DNA of 64,000 nucleotides from Actinomadura luzonensis (GCF_022664455.2 NZ_JAKRKC020000002.1:124001-188000), one strand, 5' to 3'; positions 1-8,929 are shown, counted from the first letter of the stretch. Made by a program: numbers and translations. The notes: generated by a model not told the origin, from the sequence alone.

Positions 1-1
1 C

Positions 2-61
2 CTCGGCTGGCGGCCCGCGCACCCCGGCCTCCTGGAGGACCTGGAGAACATCCAGCCCTGA
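2..61 (+). CDS. C-terminal end of an epimerase/SDR-like NAD(P)-binding protein (partial)
   Basis: Only the last 19 residues and the stop codon are inside the window. The readable tail, LGWRPAHPGLLEDLENIQP, resembles the C-terminus of extended SDR/NAD-dependent epimerase proteins, where an LGW..HP..LEDL pattern is common. The call rests on this short similarity only; the domain that would prove it lies upstream of the window. Confidence 0.45.
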   Translation, partial: LGWRPAHPGLLEDLENIQP

Positions 62-158
62 GCAGAGGTGTCCTGCACCGGCGGGCCTCCTGGTGGCCAC
101 ATGAGGGGCCGTCGCGCCCGGGCGCAGGTGCGGCCGGCTCGGGGGTTTTGCGCCGGCT

Positions 159-200
159 CTCCCGGGCTTCGCGGGCTGACTCCCGGGCTTCGCGGGTTGG
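159..200. repeat. Two tandem copies of a 21-bp GC-rich unit
   Basis: The unit starting CTCCCGGGCTTCGCGGG occurs at 159-179 and 180-200 with two mismatches near its end. Each copy can fold on itself (CCCG pairing with CGGG around a short loop). It lies about 100 bp past the stop of the upstream gene in otherwise empty sequence (62-295), so it might help end transcription, but there is no T-tract. Confidence 0.5.
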
Positions 201-295
201 AGCGGGGATCCCGGGCGCAGGACTGCGGTCCTCCGGGTTCGGAGCGGTCGCGCTGAGGTGAGACCCCTGGGCGCAGGGCCGGGATCTTCTCCGGT

Positions 296-1150
296 TCAGA
301 GCGGCTGCGCCGTGGCGTGTGAGCGTCGGGCGACGGCGGGCATCAGGGTGACGGCGAGCACCGCGCACACGACGCCGGTCGCGGCGCACGCCCACCACAA
401 CATCCCCGCCTGGAACAGCACGGCGCCGACGGCGGGGCCGGCGAAGCGGGCGATGGCGGTGGTCCAGTCGTACAGCGCCTGGTACGTGCCGTGCGCGCCC
501 TCAGGGGGAGGGCGGCGACCGTGGCCACGTAGTGCCAAAGCCGGGTGGCCACGCCGGTCAGGGCCAGGCCGAGGCCCACCACGGTCATGGAGACGCCGAG
601 GACGGGCAGCTGGGGCAGGCGCGACAGCCAGGAGATGAACAGCGGCTGGAAGACCACCACGATGGCGCCGTTGACGGTGATGAGCAGCCCGTACAGGGAG
701 GGATGAAGCCCGCCGGCGGCCAGGGCCAGGGGCAGGGCGTAGGAGGCCTGGGCGGTACAGGATCAGGCCGAGAAGCAGGAAGGCCAGCGCGGCCATCAGG
801 ACCCGGTCGCGGGCCGCGATCGCGTAGCCGTTGCGCGCGGACCTGGCGGCGGCCGCGTCGTGGCCGCGCGGGATGCCGACGGCCACGATGACGGCGAAGG
901 CGAGGCTGGTGGTGACGTCCAGGACGACCAGGAGCCCGGCGACGACGCCGGCGGCGGCGGTGCCGACGTTGACCGCCCAGTGCATGAGCCCGAATGCCTT
1001 GGCGCGCAGGTGCGGCGGGGTGGTCTCGGCGACCAGCGCCGAGGCGGCGGGCCGGTAGACGTCGCCGGCCAGCCCCATGGCAGGTGGCGGTGGCGAGCAG
1101 GCCGCCGATCAGGGTGGCGCGGCGGCCGAACCGGTCGGCCAGGTAGGGGC
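296..1150 (-). pseudogene. MFS transporter remnant, truncated and multiply frameshifted
   Basis: Three reading frames on the minus strand together spell a major facilitator protein. A YLADRFGRR motif (MFS motif A, loop 2-3) is near 1134-1150. A second frame continues from 1078 with transmembrane segments rich in Ala, Val and Leu. A third frame (about 660-520) carries VVFQPLFISWLSRLPQLPVL, and the frame then returns for the last helices before the stop at 296. At least three frame changes are needed and the first two helices are missing upstream of 1150. It is decayed, or the assembly has several errors here. The substrate cannot be inferred. Confidence 0.75.
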
Positions 1151-1414
1151 TCCGGGACTCTACTGGCGGGTAGCTACGCTGAGGGCGGTGTCGCTATCAG
1201 AAGTCGGCTGCGCGGATGGCAGAACTCCCCTGCACGTCAGGCCTGGAGGATGCAGGAGGCTCTGCAGAGGGGGTCCGAGCCGCCTTCGGCGCGCGAGCGC
1301 CCGCCCGTCCCGGCCGATGCCGACCTCGAGCACGCCACTGCTCCGGTGAGCATCGCCATTTCGGGGGTCGGCGGGCTTTGTGAGAAGTAGCCGCCGCACA
1401 GGTCCTGCGGATCG

Positions 1415-1865
1415 TCACCTGAAGGGTGCCGACGCGCGGGGCTGGCCCGCGACCTTGGCCCTGGCCGAGCGCTGTTTGTCGTCCGTGCAGGGGCCGTAGC
1501 GTTCGGGCTGGCTTACGTCACGCTGCCCCTGGCCGATGCCGCCGAAGCCATGCGACGCAGCGAAACCGGCGATGGTGATCCGCAGGGTGCCGTCCACGAT
1601 CTGTTCGGCCAGGTCGGCGAGGATGTGAGCGGCGTCGGGCGGGACGCTCGCCGACCGGGGGATGCCCAGGCTTCCGGCCCGGCGGGATCGGCGATGGTGA
1701 GGATGCGGTCGGTGGTGCCGCCGCGCAGCGTGATGGAGTCGGGCAGCGCGCCTTGGCCGGCGATGTCGTAGACCGCGTCGATGCCTTGAGGTGCGAGGCT
1801 GCGGACGCGGTCGACGAGCCCGTCGCCGTAGGAGACCGGGTTATCTGGGGTGCGTTCGAAGCGCC
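1415..1865 (-). pseudogene. C-terminal piece of a zinc/quinone-type alcohol dehydrogenase
   Basis: The segment read leftwards from 1865 matches the second half of an NADPH:quinone oxidoreductase-like MDR protein: NPVSYGDGLVDRVRSLAPQG, then IDAVYDIAGQGALPDSI and RGGTTDRILTIADP. After a frame change near 1650 it continues with DGTLRITIAGF, the usual C-terminal strand. There is no Rossmann GxGxxG here. The missing middle part of apparently the same enzyme is at 3940-4215 on the same strand, so this is one half of a split gene. It is not expected to be functional. Confidence 0.7.
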
Positions 1866-2033
1866 AGGCATGTGTGGCATGGGCAGCCTTTCCGGGCCCT
1901 GGTCGTACTCGGAGCATCGCGCGGTGGCCGTTTCCGTCGGGGCTCCCTGCTCGGCCGGGTGAGCGAAGCTAGGAGCGGGTGCCGTTGGAGGGCGTCGGTC
2001 ACCAGAAGGTGCGCCTTCGGAGAGCAGGCGCCG

Positions 2034-2435
2034 TCAGAGGGGGTCGGCGCGGCTCTCCAAACGGCCGCCACATGACGCAGTGATGGTCATGATGGTGCTG
2101 GGGATGTCGAGCTGGATCCGGTGCCACCGCCCGCGCGGGACGATGGCGGCGGTGCCGGCCGTCAGTCTGATCTCCTCCTCACCACCCCCTTGCCGTCCCG
2201 GCCGTTGTGGACGCAGGTAGAGGCGGATCTTGCCGATGACGCAGGACACGATCTCGTCGGCCTCGGTGTTCACGTGCCAGTGGTCGGCGTGGACGTCGGA
2301 GCCGGTCCTGGCGTGGAACGCCTTCAGGTGCCAGCCGTCGCGCCCGGCGTCCGCCGGCCGGGCACCGGCGTGGATCCTGCCGCCCCGGGACAGGTGGATG
2401 CCGGACGCGGAGAGCTCGATCGGGGTCACGGTCAT
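2034..2435 (-). CDS. Small cupin-domain protein
   Basis: The 133-residue protein has a single cupin fold. Motif 1 is [13 protein letters not shown] followed by a Gly, and motif 2 is the [10 protein letters not shown] segment. The HxH and downstream His suggest a metal site, so a small dioxygenase, isomerase or ligand-binding role is possible; the sequence does not identify the substrate. Its ATG (2435) overlaps the stop of the upstream YbhB-like gene by four bases (ATGA), which implies translational coupling in one transcript running leftwards from the GntR intergenic region. It belongs to an intact two-gene operon sitting inside a broken alcohol dehydrogenase gene. Confidence 0.8.
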   Translation of the reverse strand: MTVTPIELSASGIHLSRGGRIHAGARPADAGRDGWHLKAFHARTGSDVHADHWHVNTEADEIVSCVIGKIRLYLRPQRPGRQGGGEEEIRLTAGTAAIVPRGRWHRIQLDIPSTIMTITASCGGRLESRADPL

Positions 2436-2956
2436 GGGGTCTCGGCGGTGGCGGTCAGGACCGCGCGGCCGAGGAGGTGGCCGGTGATGGTGAAGCCGAG
2501 GTAGGCGGGCGTGGCAGTGGCCGGGACGCCGATGGTCTCGGTGTCGAGGGCGTGCACCACGACGAAGTAGCGGTGCGGGCCGTGCCCCGCCGGCGGGGCC
2601 GCGCCGAGGTAACGGGCCACTCGGGCGTCGTTGGGCAGTTGGTAGGCGCCGTCGGGGAGGCCGGTGCCGGTGTCGTCGCCCGCGCCTTCGGGTAGCTCGG
2701 TGACGGTGGCGGGGATGTCGGCCACGGCCCAGTGCCAGAACCCGGAGCCGGTCGGCGCGTCCGGGTCGTACACCGTGACGGCGTAGCTCTTCGTCCCTTC
2801 GGGGGCGCCGCTCCACGACAGCTGTGGCGAGATGTCCTTGCCTCCCGGGAGGCTTGCGGACATCTGTTCGGCGGGCCAGGGGGCGCCGTCGGCCAGCGTG
2901 GTGCTGGTGAGGGTGAAGGAGGGCACCTGGGGCAGGCGGGCAAAGGGGTTGTTCAT
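2432..2956 (-). CDS. YbhB/YbcL family (PEBP, Raf-kinase-inhibitor-like) protein
   Basis: The 174-residue protein is the usual length for bacterial phosphatidylethanolamine-binding-like proteins. Hallmarks are the ligand-pocket motif [19 protein letters not shown] in the middle and [15 protein letters not shown] further on; the usual GPxPP stretch reads YLGAAPP here. There is no signal peptide, so it is cytoplasmic. I chose MNNPF at 2956 because a GAAGGA ribosome site lies seven bases upstream; a longer open frame to 3037 has no such site. It is the first gene of a two-gene operon with the cupin gene and is divergent from the GntR gene, which probably controls it. Confidence 0.85.
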   Translation of the reverse strand: MNNPFARLPQVPSFTLTSTTLADGAPWPAEQMSASLPGGKDISPQLSWSGAPEGTKSYAVTVYDPDAPTGSGFWHWAVADIPATVTELPEGAGDDTGTGLPDGAYQLPNDARVARYLGAAPPAGHGPHRYFVVVHALDTETIGVPATATPAYLGFTITGHLLGRAVLTATAETP

Positions 2957-3057
2957 GTCTGGTCCTTCGAACAGGTGGTGAGGGTGTCGGCCGATGGGTC
3001 GGCAGACGTGGGCAGCGCCATCGGGGGCGCCGTCCACACATCATCGACTGTAACACG

Positions 3058-3071
3058 AATAATCGATTATT
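3058..3071. promoter_or_regulatory. Perfect 14-bp palindrome in the GntR/YbhB divergent control region
   Basis: AATAATCGATTATT is a perfect inverted repeat in a strikingly AT-rich patch of a GC-rich window. It lies between the divergent starts at 2956 and 3096, so it is a good candidate operator for the GntR-family regulator. A TATCCT box at 3084-3089 ends seven bases before the regulator ATG and could be a -10 element for a transcript with almost no leader. Confidence 0.6.
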
Positions 3072-3095
3072 TGGCAGATGGTCTATCCTGAGGGC

Positions 3096-3788
3096 ATGAT
3101 GCGGACGGCCGACCCCTCGACGAAACAGATGCTCTCCGAGCGTGTTCACACCCGGCTTCAGGAATCGATCATGAGGGGCGAGTACGCTCCGGGTGAGGCG
3201 CTCAAGCCGCAGCAACTGGCCCAGCAGCACCAGGTCAGCCTGGCCGTCGTCCGCGAAGCCCTGGTGCGGCTGGTGGGCGAGGGCATCGCGGTGCGGCTGC
3301 CCAACCGCGGCTTCGCCGTCCCCGACTTCTCCGACCGGCGGTGGCAACAGATCGCCGAGGCCCGCCGTACGATCGAGCCGGTCATGCTGCGCCTGGCGAT
3401 CGAGCGCGGCGACCTCGACTGGGAGGCACGGGTGCGCGCGGCCCACCACCGCCTGACCCGCACACCGCCGTACGAGCCGGAGGAAGGCGAGTACTACACC
3501 AGCGCGTGGTCGGAGGCACACCGCGTCTTCCACCGGACCCTGCTGGACGGGTGCGGCAACCCCGTGCTGCTGGACACCTTCGACCGGCTATGGACGGCCG
3601 GCGAGCTGGCCCGCCGCTGGTCGGCGCAGCGCACACCCGACCGCGACGGCGCCGCGGAACACCGCCGCCTGGAGGAAGCGGCCCTGGCCCGCGACGCCGA
3701 CACCGCCACCGAGGTACTGACCCAGCACCTGACGCTCACCGTCGCCGCCCTCACATCCGCACCTGATCAGGTCAAGCTGCAGTCGTAA
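3096..3788 (+). CDS. GntR family (FadR/FCD type) transcriptional regulator
   Basis: The protein starts MMRTADPST and has about 230 residues. Residues 8-75 form a winged helix-turn-helix (LKPQQLAQQHQVSLAVVREA, then GEGIAVRLPNRGFAV). The rest is an all-helical FCD ligand domain with a conserved His (HRVFHRTLLDGCGNP), a C-terminal helix bearing EHRRL and a late TQHL, as expected for metal or carboxylate-binding FadR-type domains. I preferred the ATG at 3096 (GAGG just upstream of the second of two adjacent ATGs) over the more distal 3078. It is divergent from the YbhB/cupin operon, which is its likely target through the palindrome at 3058-3071. Confidence 0.88.
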   Translation: MMRTADPSTKQMLSERVHTRLQESIMRGEYAPGEALKPQQLAQQHQVSLAVVREALVRLVGEGIAVRLPNRGFAVPDFSDRRWQQIAEARRTIEPVMLRLAIERGDLDWEARVRAAHHRLTRTPPYEPEEGEYYTSAWSEAHRVFHRTLLDGCGNPVLLDTFDRLWTAGELARRWSAQRTPDRDGAAEHRRLEEAALARDADTATEVLTQHLTLTVAALTSAPDQVKLQS

Positions 3789-3939
3789 CTTTCGACAGGC
3801 AGCGAGATCAACGCTGATCGATCGCTCTCCACACGTTCGAATGCCTTCACGCCGGAGCTCACCATGCTGGGCATGCTGAGCTCCACTTGCCTGACGTGCC
3901 TGACAGACCTTCACACGGCTGACCAGCCAGGTCGCTTGA

Positions 3940-4215
3940 CAACCCCAGCAGGTAGTCGTGGTTGGCGCTGGAGGCGGTGCCGATGACGGTGGCGCCGTGG
4001 ACGATGGCCAGCTGGACCGCGACGGTGCCGACCGCGCCCGCCGCGCCGTGGATGAGCAGGGTGTCGGTGTCGCCGACGCGCAGCAGGTCGAGGTCCCGGC
4101 GGGCGGTGAAGCCGGCGACGGGCAGCGCGGCGGCGGTGGCCCAGTCCATCGCGGCGGGTTTGACGGCGAAGATGCTGCCGGTGGCGTACTGGGCGTAGGA
4201 GCCGGCTGTCCGGCA
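3940..4215 (-). pseudogene. Middle piece of a zinc/quinone-type alcohol dehydrogenase
   Basis: Reading leftwards from 4215 gives SYAQYATGSIFAVKPAAMDW, then AALPVAGFTARRDLDLLRVG, then the nucleotide-binding segment LLIHGAAGAVGTVAVQLAI and GATVIGTASSANHDYL. This is the centre of an MDR-family oxidoreductase, including the GxxGxxG-type Rossmann turn. The catalytic N-terminus is not recognisable upstream and the C-terminus is absent downstream, but the fragment at 1415-1865 continues almost exactly where this one stops. The two are read as one gene broken by the 2-kb segment between them. Confidence 0.75.
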
Positions 4216-4610
4216 GTGCTGGGCGGCGCGTTCGCGGTGGTAACCGATGTCGCCGACGTGGCGGTCGGCGCACTCGTCGTGGGTGTGAGCGACGTGTTTG
4301 TGGAGCTCGGCGGGTACCGGCCGCTTGCCTATGTCACCAAGCGCTTCTGGACTGCCGGTTCGTCGGAGGTGGGTTTCTTGTTGGGTGATCGCCCGCTTGG
4401 CCGTTAAGCGGGTAGGCATTCGTAACCCTGCGGTAGAGATCATGAGCATCCTCACCGAGTTGCACGGTGATCGCTGCGAGCCGGGTATATACGGCCAGGA
4501 CGGCTTGTGGGCAGCCTTCGATTCTCATGAGAACCGCAGACGGCCCCCTGCGCCAACAGGAGGCCGTCAGTGCTGCGTGAACTGCCCTTCTACCGGAAGA
4601 GAGTCCAGCA
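4216..4610. other. Stretch without a recognisable gene
   Basis: This lies between the alcohol dehydrogenase fragment and the transposase reading frame. Open frames here do not resemble any family I know, and I see no clear repeat, hairpin or promoter. One or both ends of the insertion sequence that supplied the next gene may lie here, but I cannot define a terminal inverted repeat. Confidence 0.4.
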
Positions 4611-6025
4611 ATGGAGAGGATACCCGGGGCGTCGAAGATCACCCCGATCCTAAAGGGCATGGTTGCCGTGCCCACTGCCCCTCATGACTACCCCTCCGGT
4701 GAACCGCGAGGCCCGGCCCGCCCGGTCAGGCGAGGCGGCCATCCGCACCGCTCTGGCTCGGCAAGGTCACTCTCGCCAGCGTGGGGACAGGCGACAGTTC
4801 GGGTCGAGTTGGAGGTCCGCCGGTTCATCTGCGATAACCCTGCCTGCTCGGTGGCGACGTTCGCGGAGCAGGTGGGCGGGCTGACTGCCCATCGGCAGCG
4901 GCGTGCCGCGGGGCTGCATGGTCTCCTGGAACGCGTCGCGCTGGCGCTGGCCGGACGTGCCGGAGCCCGGCTGGCGGCCGTTGTCGGCGCGGCGATTTCC
5001 CGCTGCTCGCTGATCCGGCTGATCAGGGCGTTACCCGACCCCGAGATCGGCCAGGTCGGCGTGCTCGGTGTCGACGACTTCGCCAAGCGGCGTGGCCGTT
5101 CCTACGCCACCGTCCTGGTGGACATGGACGGCCACCGGATCATCGACATCCTGCCCGATCGGGAGTCGGTCACCTTCGCCGGCTGGCTGCGTGAGCACCC
5201 CGGTGTCCAGGTGATCTGCAGGGATCGGGCCGGCGGCTACGCGACAGGCGCTCGTGAGGGGGCGCCCGACGCCCAGCAGGTCGCTGACAGGTGGCACATG
5301 TGGGACGACCTGGGCGAATACGTGAAGAAGATTGTCGGCGCCCATCACGGCTGCGTCACCACGCATTACGCCGCCCTCAAGCAGAACGCCGCCGAGCAGG
5401 CGCCCGACCCGGATCAGGTGGCCGAGCAAGCGACGGCTGATCATGCTGAGAGCCGGGCCCGGGTGGTCCGGACCCGGCAGCGTTATGTGCAGGTCCAGGC
5501 GCTGAAAGCCGAGGGCAAGCACCTGGCCGCGATCCAGCGGGAGCTGAATCTGGCCCCCGGGACAGTCCGCCGCTACTTTCACGCGAGCAGCGTCGAGGAG
5601 GTCGCATCGGCCTTGACGGCAGGCTGGCCGAGCAAGCTCGACGACTACAAGCCCCACCTGCACCAGCGGTGGAACTCCGGCTGCACCAACATCACCCAGC
5701 TGCACCGGGAGATCCAGCAGCAAGGGTTTCGCGGTGGCTACTCCACGGTCTACGCCTACCTGGCCCCCTACAAGGGCAAGGCGGCGCCACCGGCCGTTCC
5801 CGCTCCGCCCAAGGTCCGCCACATCACCAGCTGGATCCGGCGCCGCCCCGACAACCTCGACGCCGGCGAGCAGCTCAAGCTCAAAGAGGTCCGCGCGGCC
5901 TGCTCCCATGCCTGGCTGGGAGCCGTCCGCGCCGACGACCTGCCCCACCTGCACACCTTCGCCAACGGCATCCAACGCGACTACGACGCCGTCCTCGCTG
6001 GACTCAGCCTGCCTTACTCCTCCGG
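4611..6025 (+). pseudogene. ISL3-family transposase, decayed N-terminus and lost C-terminal catalytic residue
   Basis: From about 4800 the frame matches ISL3 transposases: the zinc-binding tail (VRVELEVRRFICDNPAC), a helix-turn-helix-rich region, the first DDE aspartates (LGVDDFAKRRGRSYATVLVD), the second (VICRDRAGGYA), ADRWHMWDDL, and a helix-turn-helix spacer around ALKAEGKHLAAIQRELNL. The family then normally reads LSLPYSSGAVEG with the catalytic Glu. Here the sequence reaches LPYSSG at 6025 and switches without a stop into an unrelated integrase tail, so the Glu is gone. A block between the LKLKEVRAAC and AWLGAVRADDLP segments is also shorter than usual. The first 60 codons do not match the family. 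It should be inactive. Confidence 0.8.
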
Positions 6026-6538
6026 CCTGCTTGGCCACCGCTCCCCGCAGTCCACCCAGTTCTACGCCAAGATCACCCCGACCACGCTGACGAAGGGCTA
6101 CAACGACGCGGGCTACTTCCAACGCAACGTCCGCACCATCGAGGTCCTCATCGACCGGGCCGCAGTCGAGAGCGGAGCCGCGGCCGCCGGCGAGCCGTGG
6201 CAGTACTACGACCTGGGACACGGATTCTGCAACTACACCTTCTTCAGAACAGTGCCCGCACCGCATGGCCTGCGCCAAATGCGACTTCTACACCCCCAGG
6301 ACTCCTCCAAAGCGCTGCTGCTGGAAGCCAAGGACAACCTCTGCAGCGCATGCTCGCCGACGTCCCACTCACCGACTACGAGCGCGCCGCGGTCGACGAC
6401 GGCCAGGCCGCCCTTGACCAGCTTCTGGAACGTCTCGCCGACATCCCCACGCCGTCCGGCGCGACCCCACGGCAGATCGGTGTTCCGCTCCAGGCGACGC
6501 TGCTTCCGATCATCGCTGTCAACCAGAAGCCGACGTAA
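6026..6538 (+). pseudogene. C-terminal remnant of a tyrosine recombinase/integrase with Cys cluster, frameshifted
   Basis: Immediately after the transposase part the sequence reads LGHRSPQSTQFYAKITPTTL, the last catalytic box of a tyrosine recombinase (H/R with the nucleophile Tyr in QFYAKI). It continues into a tail with DLGHGFCNYTFF and, in another frame, EQCPHRMACAKCDFYTP, a four-Cys cluster. It then reads DSSKALLLEAKDNL, and after a two-base insertion LQRMLADVPLTDYERAAVDD, to a stop at 6538. Three small frame changes between about 6244 and 6355 are needed to read it as one protein. The N-terminal DNA-binding and first catalytic Arg regions are absent. Confidence 0.75.
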
Positions 6539-6579
6539 TCAAGCTGCGGCAGGCCCCCGCGACCAGGCAGCATGACGGC

Positions 6580-7065
6580 ATGACGGATCTCCGATGGGAC
6601 GAGGTCAGGGAATTCTTCGATCCCGACTTGATGGGCGCCTTGCCGGACCTCTTCGTCCCGGACGCCACCGTCGAGGACTGGCAGACCGTCCTGGACTTGG
6701 TCAGAACGCGTGGATGGCAGTGGCAGTACTCGCAAGGTGACACGGTGCTGCCGCTGCCCACCGCCGCCGAAGTGCTCGCGCGTCCACCTGAGGCTGAGAC
6801 GGTCTCGCTGCGAGTCTGGCCTGCTCCGGGCGTGCTCGCGATCTTCCGGCTCATGTCGGAGACTGAGATCGACTTCGATGTCGACCTTCGTGAACTGCAA
6901 GGTCAAGAAGGAGTCGACACACTCTGCGACTTCCTGCGGGCGATCGGGAGCGAACTCGGCAAGCCAGTGCTGATGACTCCGGAAGGTGGAAGCCAAGACC
7001 CGGTCCTCGGCTTCGATCCCGTTGTCAGCAAGGTCATCCTGCTCGGGGATCCGGCACCCGACTGA
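6580..7065 (+). CDS. Conserved hypothetical protein, 161 residues
   Basis: The frame starts at ATG 6580, 42 bases after the integrase remnant, and has consistent codon use though slightly less GC-rich than the core genes. The protein is acidic and soluble, with the readable blocks WDEVREFFDPDLMGALPDLFV, RTRGWQWQYSQGD and SETEIDFDVDLRELQGQEGV. There is no signal peptide, membrane helix or enzyme motif that I recognise. Its length, acidity and position in mobile DNA resemble small immunity or accessory proteins, but that is only a guess. Confidence 0.7.
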   Translation: MTDLRWDEVREFFDPDLMGALPDLFVPDATVEDWQTVLDLVRTRGWQWQYSQGDTVLPLPTAAEVLARPPEAETVSLRVWPAPGVLAIFRLMSETEIDFDVDLRELQGQEGVDTLCDFLRAIGSELGKPVLMTPEGGSQDPVLGFDPVVSKVILLGDPAPD

Positions 7066-7194
7066 TCGCGACAGATCGGCATGGCTTGACAAGACAGATT
7101 CCACATAAAGATCAAATTCCTGAAGAGGCTCATGTTCGGCCGGGCCAACTACGACCTCCTCAGAAAGATAGCCCTGCTGAACTGATCACTCGAC

Positions 7195-7461
7195 GTGATC
7201 GCTCCCCAACAAGTGCGCCAGACCCACCGAGCGCTCAAGGTCACAACCTACGCCGGCCTCGACCTGCACCAGTTGCGCCACAGTGCCGCCACCCACCTCG
7301 GCGAGGCCGAAGTCCCGCTGCAGCTCATCACGGGCAAGACCCGGCACAAGAACCCCCGCACCGCCATGCGCTACGTCAAACTCGGCGCCGAGGCCATCGC
7401 CAAGGTCACCGAGGTCCTGGCACCCCGTCGCCGTACTCACTGGTCCATCAGGTGCCCGTGA
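7195..7461 (+). pseudogene. Tyrosine recombinase C-terminal fragment
   Basis: About 70 residues of a catalytic domain survive: LDLHQLRHSAATHLGEAEVP (the HxLRHS box with catalytic His and Arg) and TRHKNPRTAMRYVKLGAEA (second His region with the nucleophile Tyr). The core-binding domain and first catalytic Arg are missing upstream. It is not continuous with the integrase tail at 6026-6538, which carries its own equivalent boxes, so it is a second, independent remnant. Confidence 0.75.
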
Positions 7462-7615
7462 GGCAGGCTGCCATGGCCATGAGCTAGCGAACTCCGTAAA
7501 CACAGTCCGTGAGCATGATTACTGAGCGCTACTTTGGGGCTGGTTGCACCGACCCGAGTGGGGCCACAACATTGTTGATGTTGCATTGCGGCTTTTGGGC
7601 CTTGGGGGCGGCACC

Positions 7616-7718
7616 TGCAACGGAACCGGACCGTACGGCAAACGCCTTCCCGCAGGTCGGATGGGGGTCAAGTGGGTTCGGTACGGGGGTCGTTGGCGTA
7701 CGGTCCGGTCCGGTTGCA
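7616..7718. repeat. Long imperfect inverted repeat with a 46-base loop
   Basis: The left arm 7616-7644 (core GGAACCGGACCGTACG) is nearly complementary to the right arm 7691-7718 (core CGTACGGTCCGGTCCGGTT). About 26 of 28 positions can pair. It lies in a gene-free stretch (7466-7762) between the rightward recombinase fragment and the convergent TPR gene. A terminator-like hairpin, an integration site or the ends of a small lost element would all fit. No T-tract follows either arm. Confidence 0.65.
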
Positions 7719-7762
7719 GCGCGCGTGTGATCGTGGGGCTCCCGGGGTGGGGCCGCTATTGG

Positions 7763-8929
7763 TCAGGAGCCGCTGCGGCGTTGCCGGCGTGACTGGCGTT
7801 TGCGCTGTTGACGCCTCATAGTCGGCTGGGTCGCAGGGGCGGGGCGTTCGGGCCGTTCCGTCCAGGGCCGCCCGCGACTCGTTTCTGCCGGTGCGGCACC
7901 TCCTTGAAGGCCGGACGGGTCGTCAGGCCCGTCCACGGCGTCGGCCTTTCCAGGTGAAACGGTCGTCGCTTTCGCTGCCTCTTCTCGGACCGTCCTAGCT
8001 TCTTGCCTGTCGGCTGCTTCTCCGCTCACCTCGGCTCGGATCTCCAGAGCGGTGCTGAGATTGGACAGATGCTTATCGCGGTCGGGGTGGCCGGCCGGAA
8101 CGGCCTGCACCGCTTGCCGATAGACGGCGATGGCCTCGTCAAGGTCAGCCTCCGTCTCGGTTTCGTCGCGCGCGAACCGCATGAGCAACGCTGCACCGAA
8201 TCGGCTGAGTATCCTCAGCCGCTCGGCAGAGTCTCCGGGAAGGGCTCGCAGCACCTCCCGCCACACCTCGACGATCTCATCGACATCCGAAGCTCCCTCG
8301 GCCCGCTTGATCCGCATCTGCAGCGTGTCACCGAGATAGATCAGATATCTGACCCGATCGGGATCATCGGCGGCGGCCGCATCCACTGCCTGCCTGCCGG
8401 CGATGATGGCCTCGTCCAGATCGGCCATGTCTCCGGTCGTCCCGAACCGCATCAGGAGTGCGACCCTCAGGTTGGCCAGCACCATTGCCCGCTCGGGGTA
8501 CTCATCGGAGGTGACGCTCTCAAGTCGTCGCCATGCGTCGACGACTTGATCGACGGGGGGTGCTTTTCGCGCGTTGGCAGACCGCTGCAGCAAATCGACG
8601 GCGAGATCAAAGGATATGGGGACGATGTCGGGCAGGATTCCCTTCGGCAGTGGCTTGTCACCCTGGATCAGGCAACGGGCGAATAACTGGATCGCGATAT
8701 CCCGCTCACCACGGCCCTTCGGGCCGAGCGCGGCGAAGCGGTGCCACATGAACTGCGCCACGATGAAACAGGACTCGACGTCAGGCCATCCGTCCGTCAG
8801 GGTGCCGGCGAGGCGGCGGGCGCGTTCGGCCAGCTCCGGATCCCGAACGAGCGAGTAGTCCCGCTCGGCGAGAACACGCTCTACAGCGCCGGCCAGTATG
8901 TTGAGCGATTTCTTTCCGAATATGGTCAT
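7763..8929 (-). CDS. TPR-repeat protein of the CHAT-associated type, without a CHAT domain
   Basis: The 388-residue protein is almost entirely helical. Repeats of the pattern DLDEAI..(G/Y)RQAV..AA..DPDR...L..LG..L..R begin near residue 160 (ADLDEAIIAGRQAVDAAAAD, then DVDEIVEVWREVLRALPGD, then ADLDEAIAVYRQAVQAVPAG). This repeat style is typical of actinobacterial proteins in which it precedes a CHAT (caspase-like) peptidase domain. Here the protein ends instead in a disordered Pro/Arg-rich tail (RRQQRKRQSRRQRRSGS). There is no signal peptide. It stands alone on the minus strand; an adaptor or scaffold role is plausible but unproven. Confidence 0.75.
   Translation of the reverse strand: MTIFGKKSLNILAGAVERVLAERDYSLVRDPELAERARRLAGTLTDGWPDVESCFIVAQFMWHRFAALGPKGRGERDIAIQLFARCLIQGDKPLPKGILPDIVPISFDLAVDLLQRSANARKAPPVDQVVDAWRRLESVTSDEYPERAMVLANLRVALLMRFGTTGDMADLDEAIIAGRQAVDAAAADDPDRVRYLIYLGDTLQMRIKRAEGASDVDEIVEVWREVLRALPGDSAERLRILSRFGAALLMRFARDETETEADLDEAIAVYRQAVQAVPAGHPDRDKHLSNLSTALEIRAEVSGEAADRQEARTVREEAAKATTVSPGKADAVDGPDDPSGLQGGAAPAETSRGRPWTERPERPAPATQPTMRRQQRKRQSRRQRRSGS

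Noticed and set aside
2034-3533. A 499-codon minus-strand frame spanning the cupin gene and beyond
   Set aside because: Only the last 133 codons (from 2435) are a real protein; the rest is antisense to the GntR gene or off-frame in the YbhB gene.
4611-6575. One intact 654-residue transposase
   Set aside because: The N-terminal codons and the last third do not belong to the ISL3 family; the frame is open only by chance across a recombination junction.
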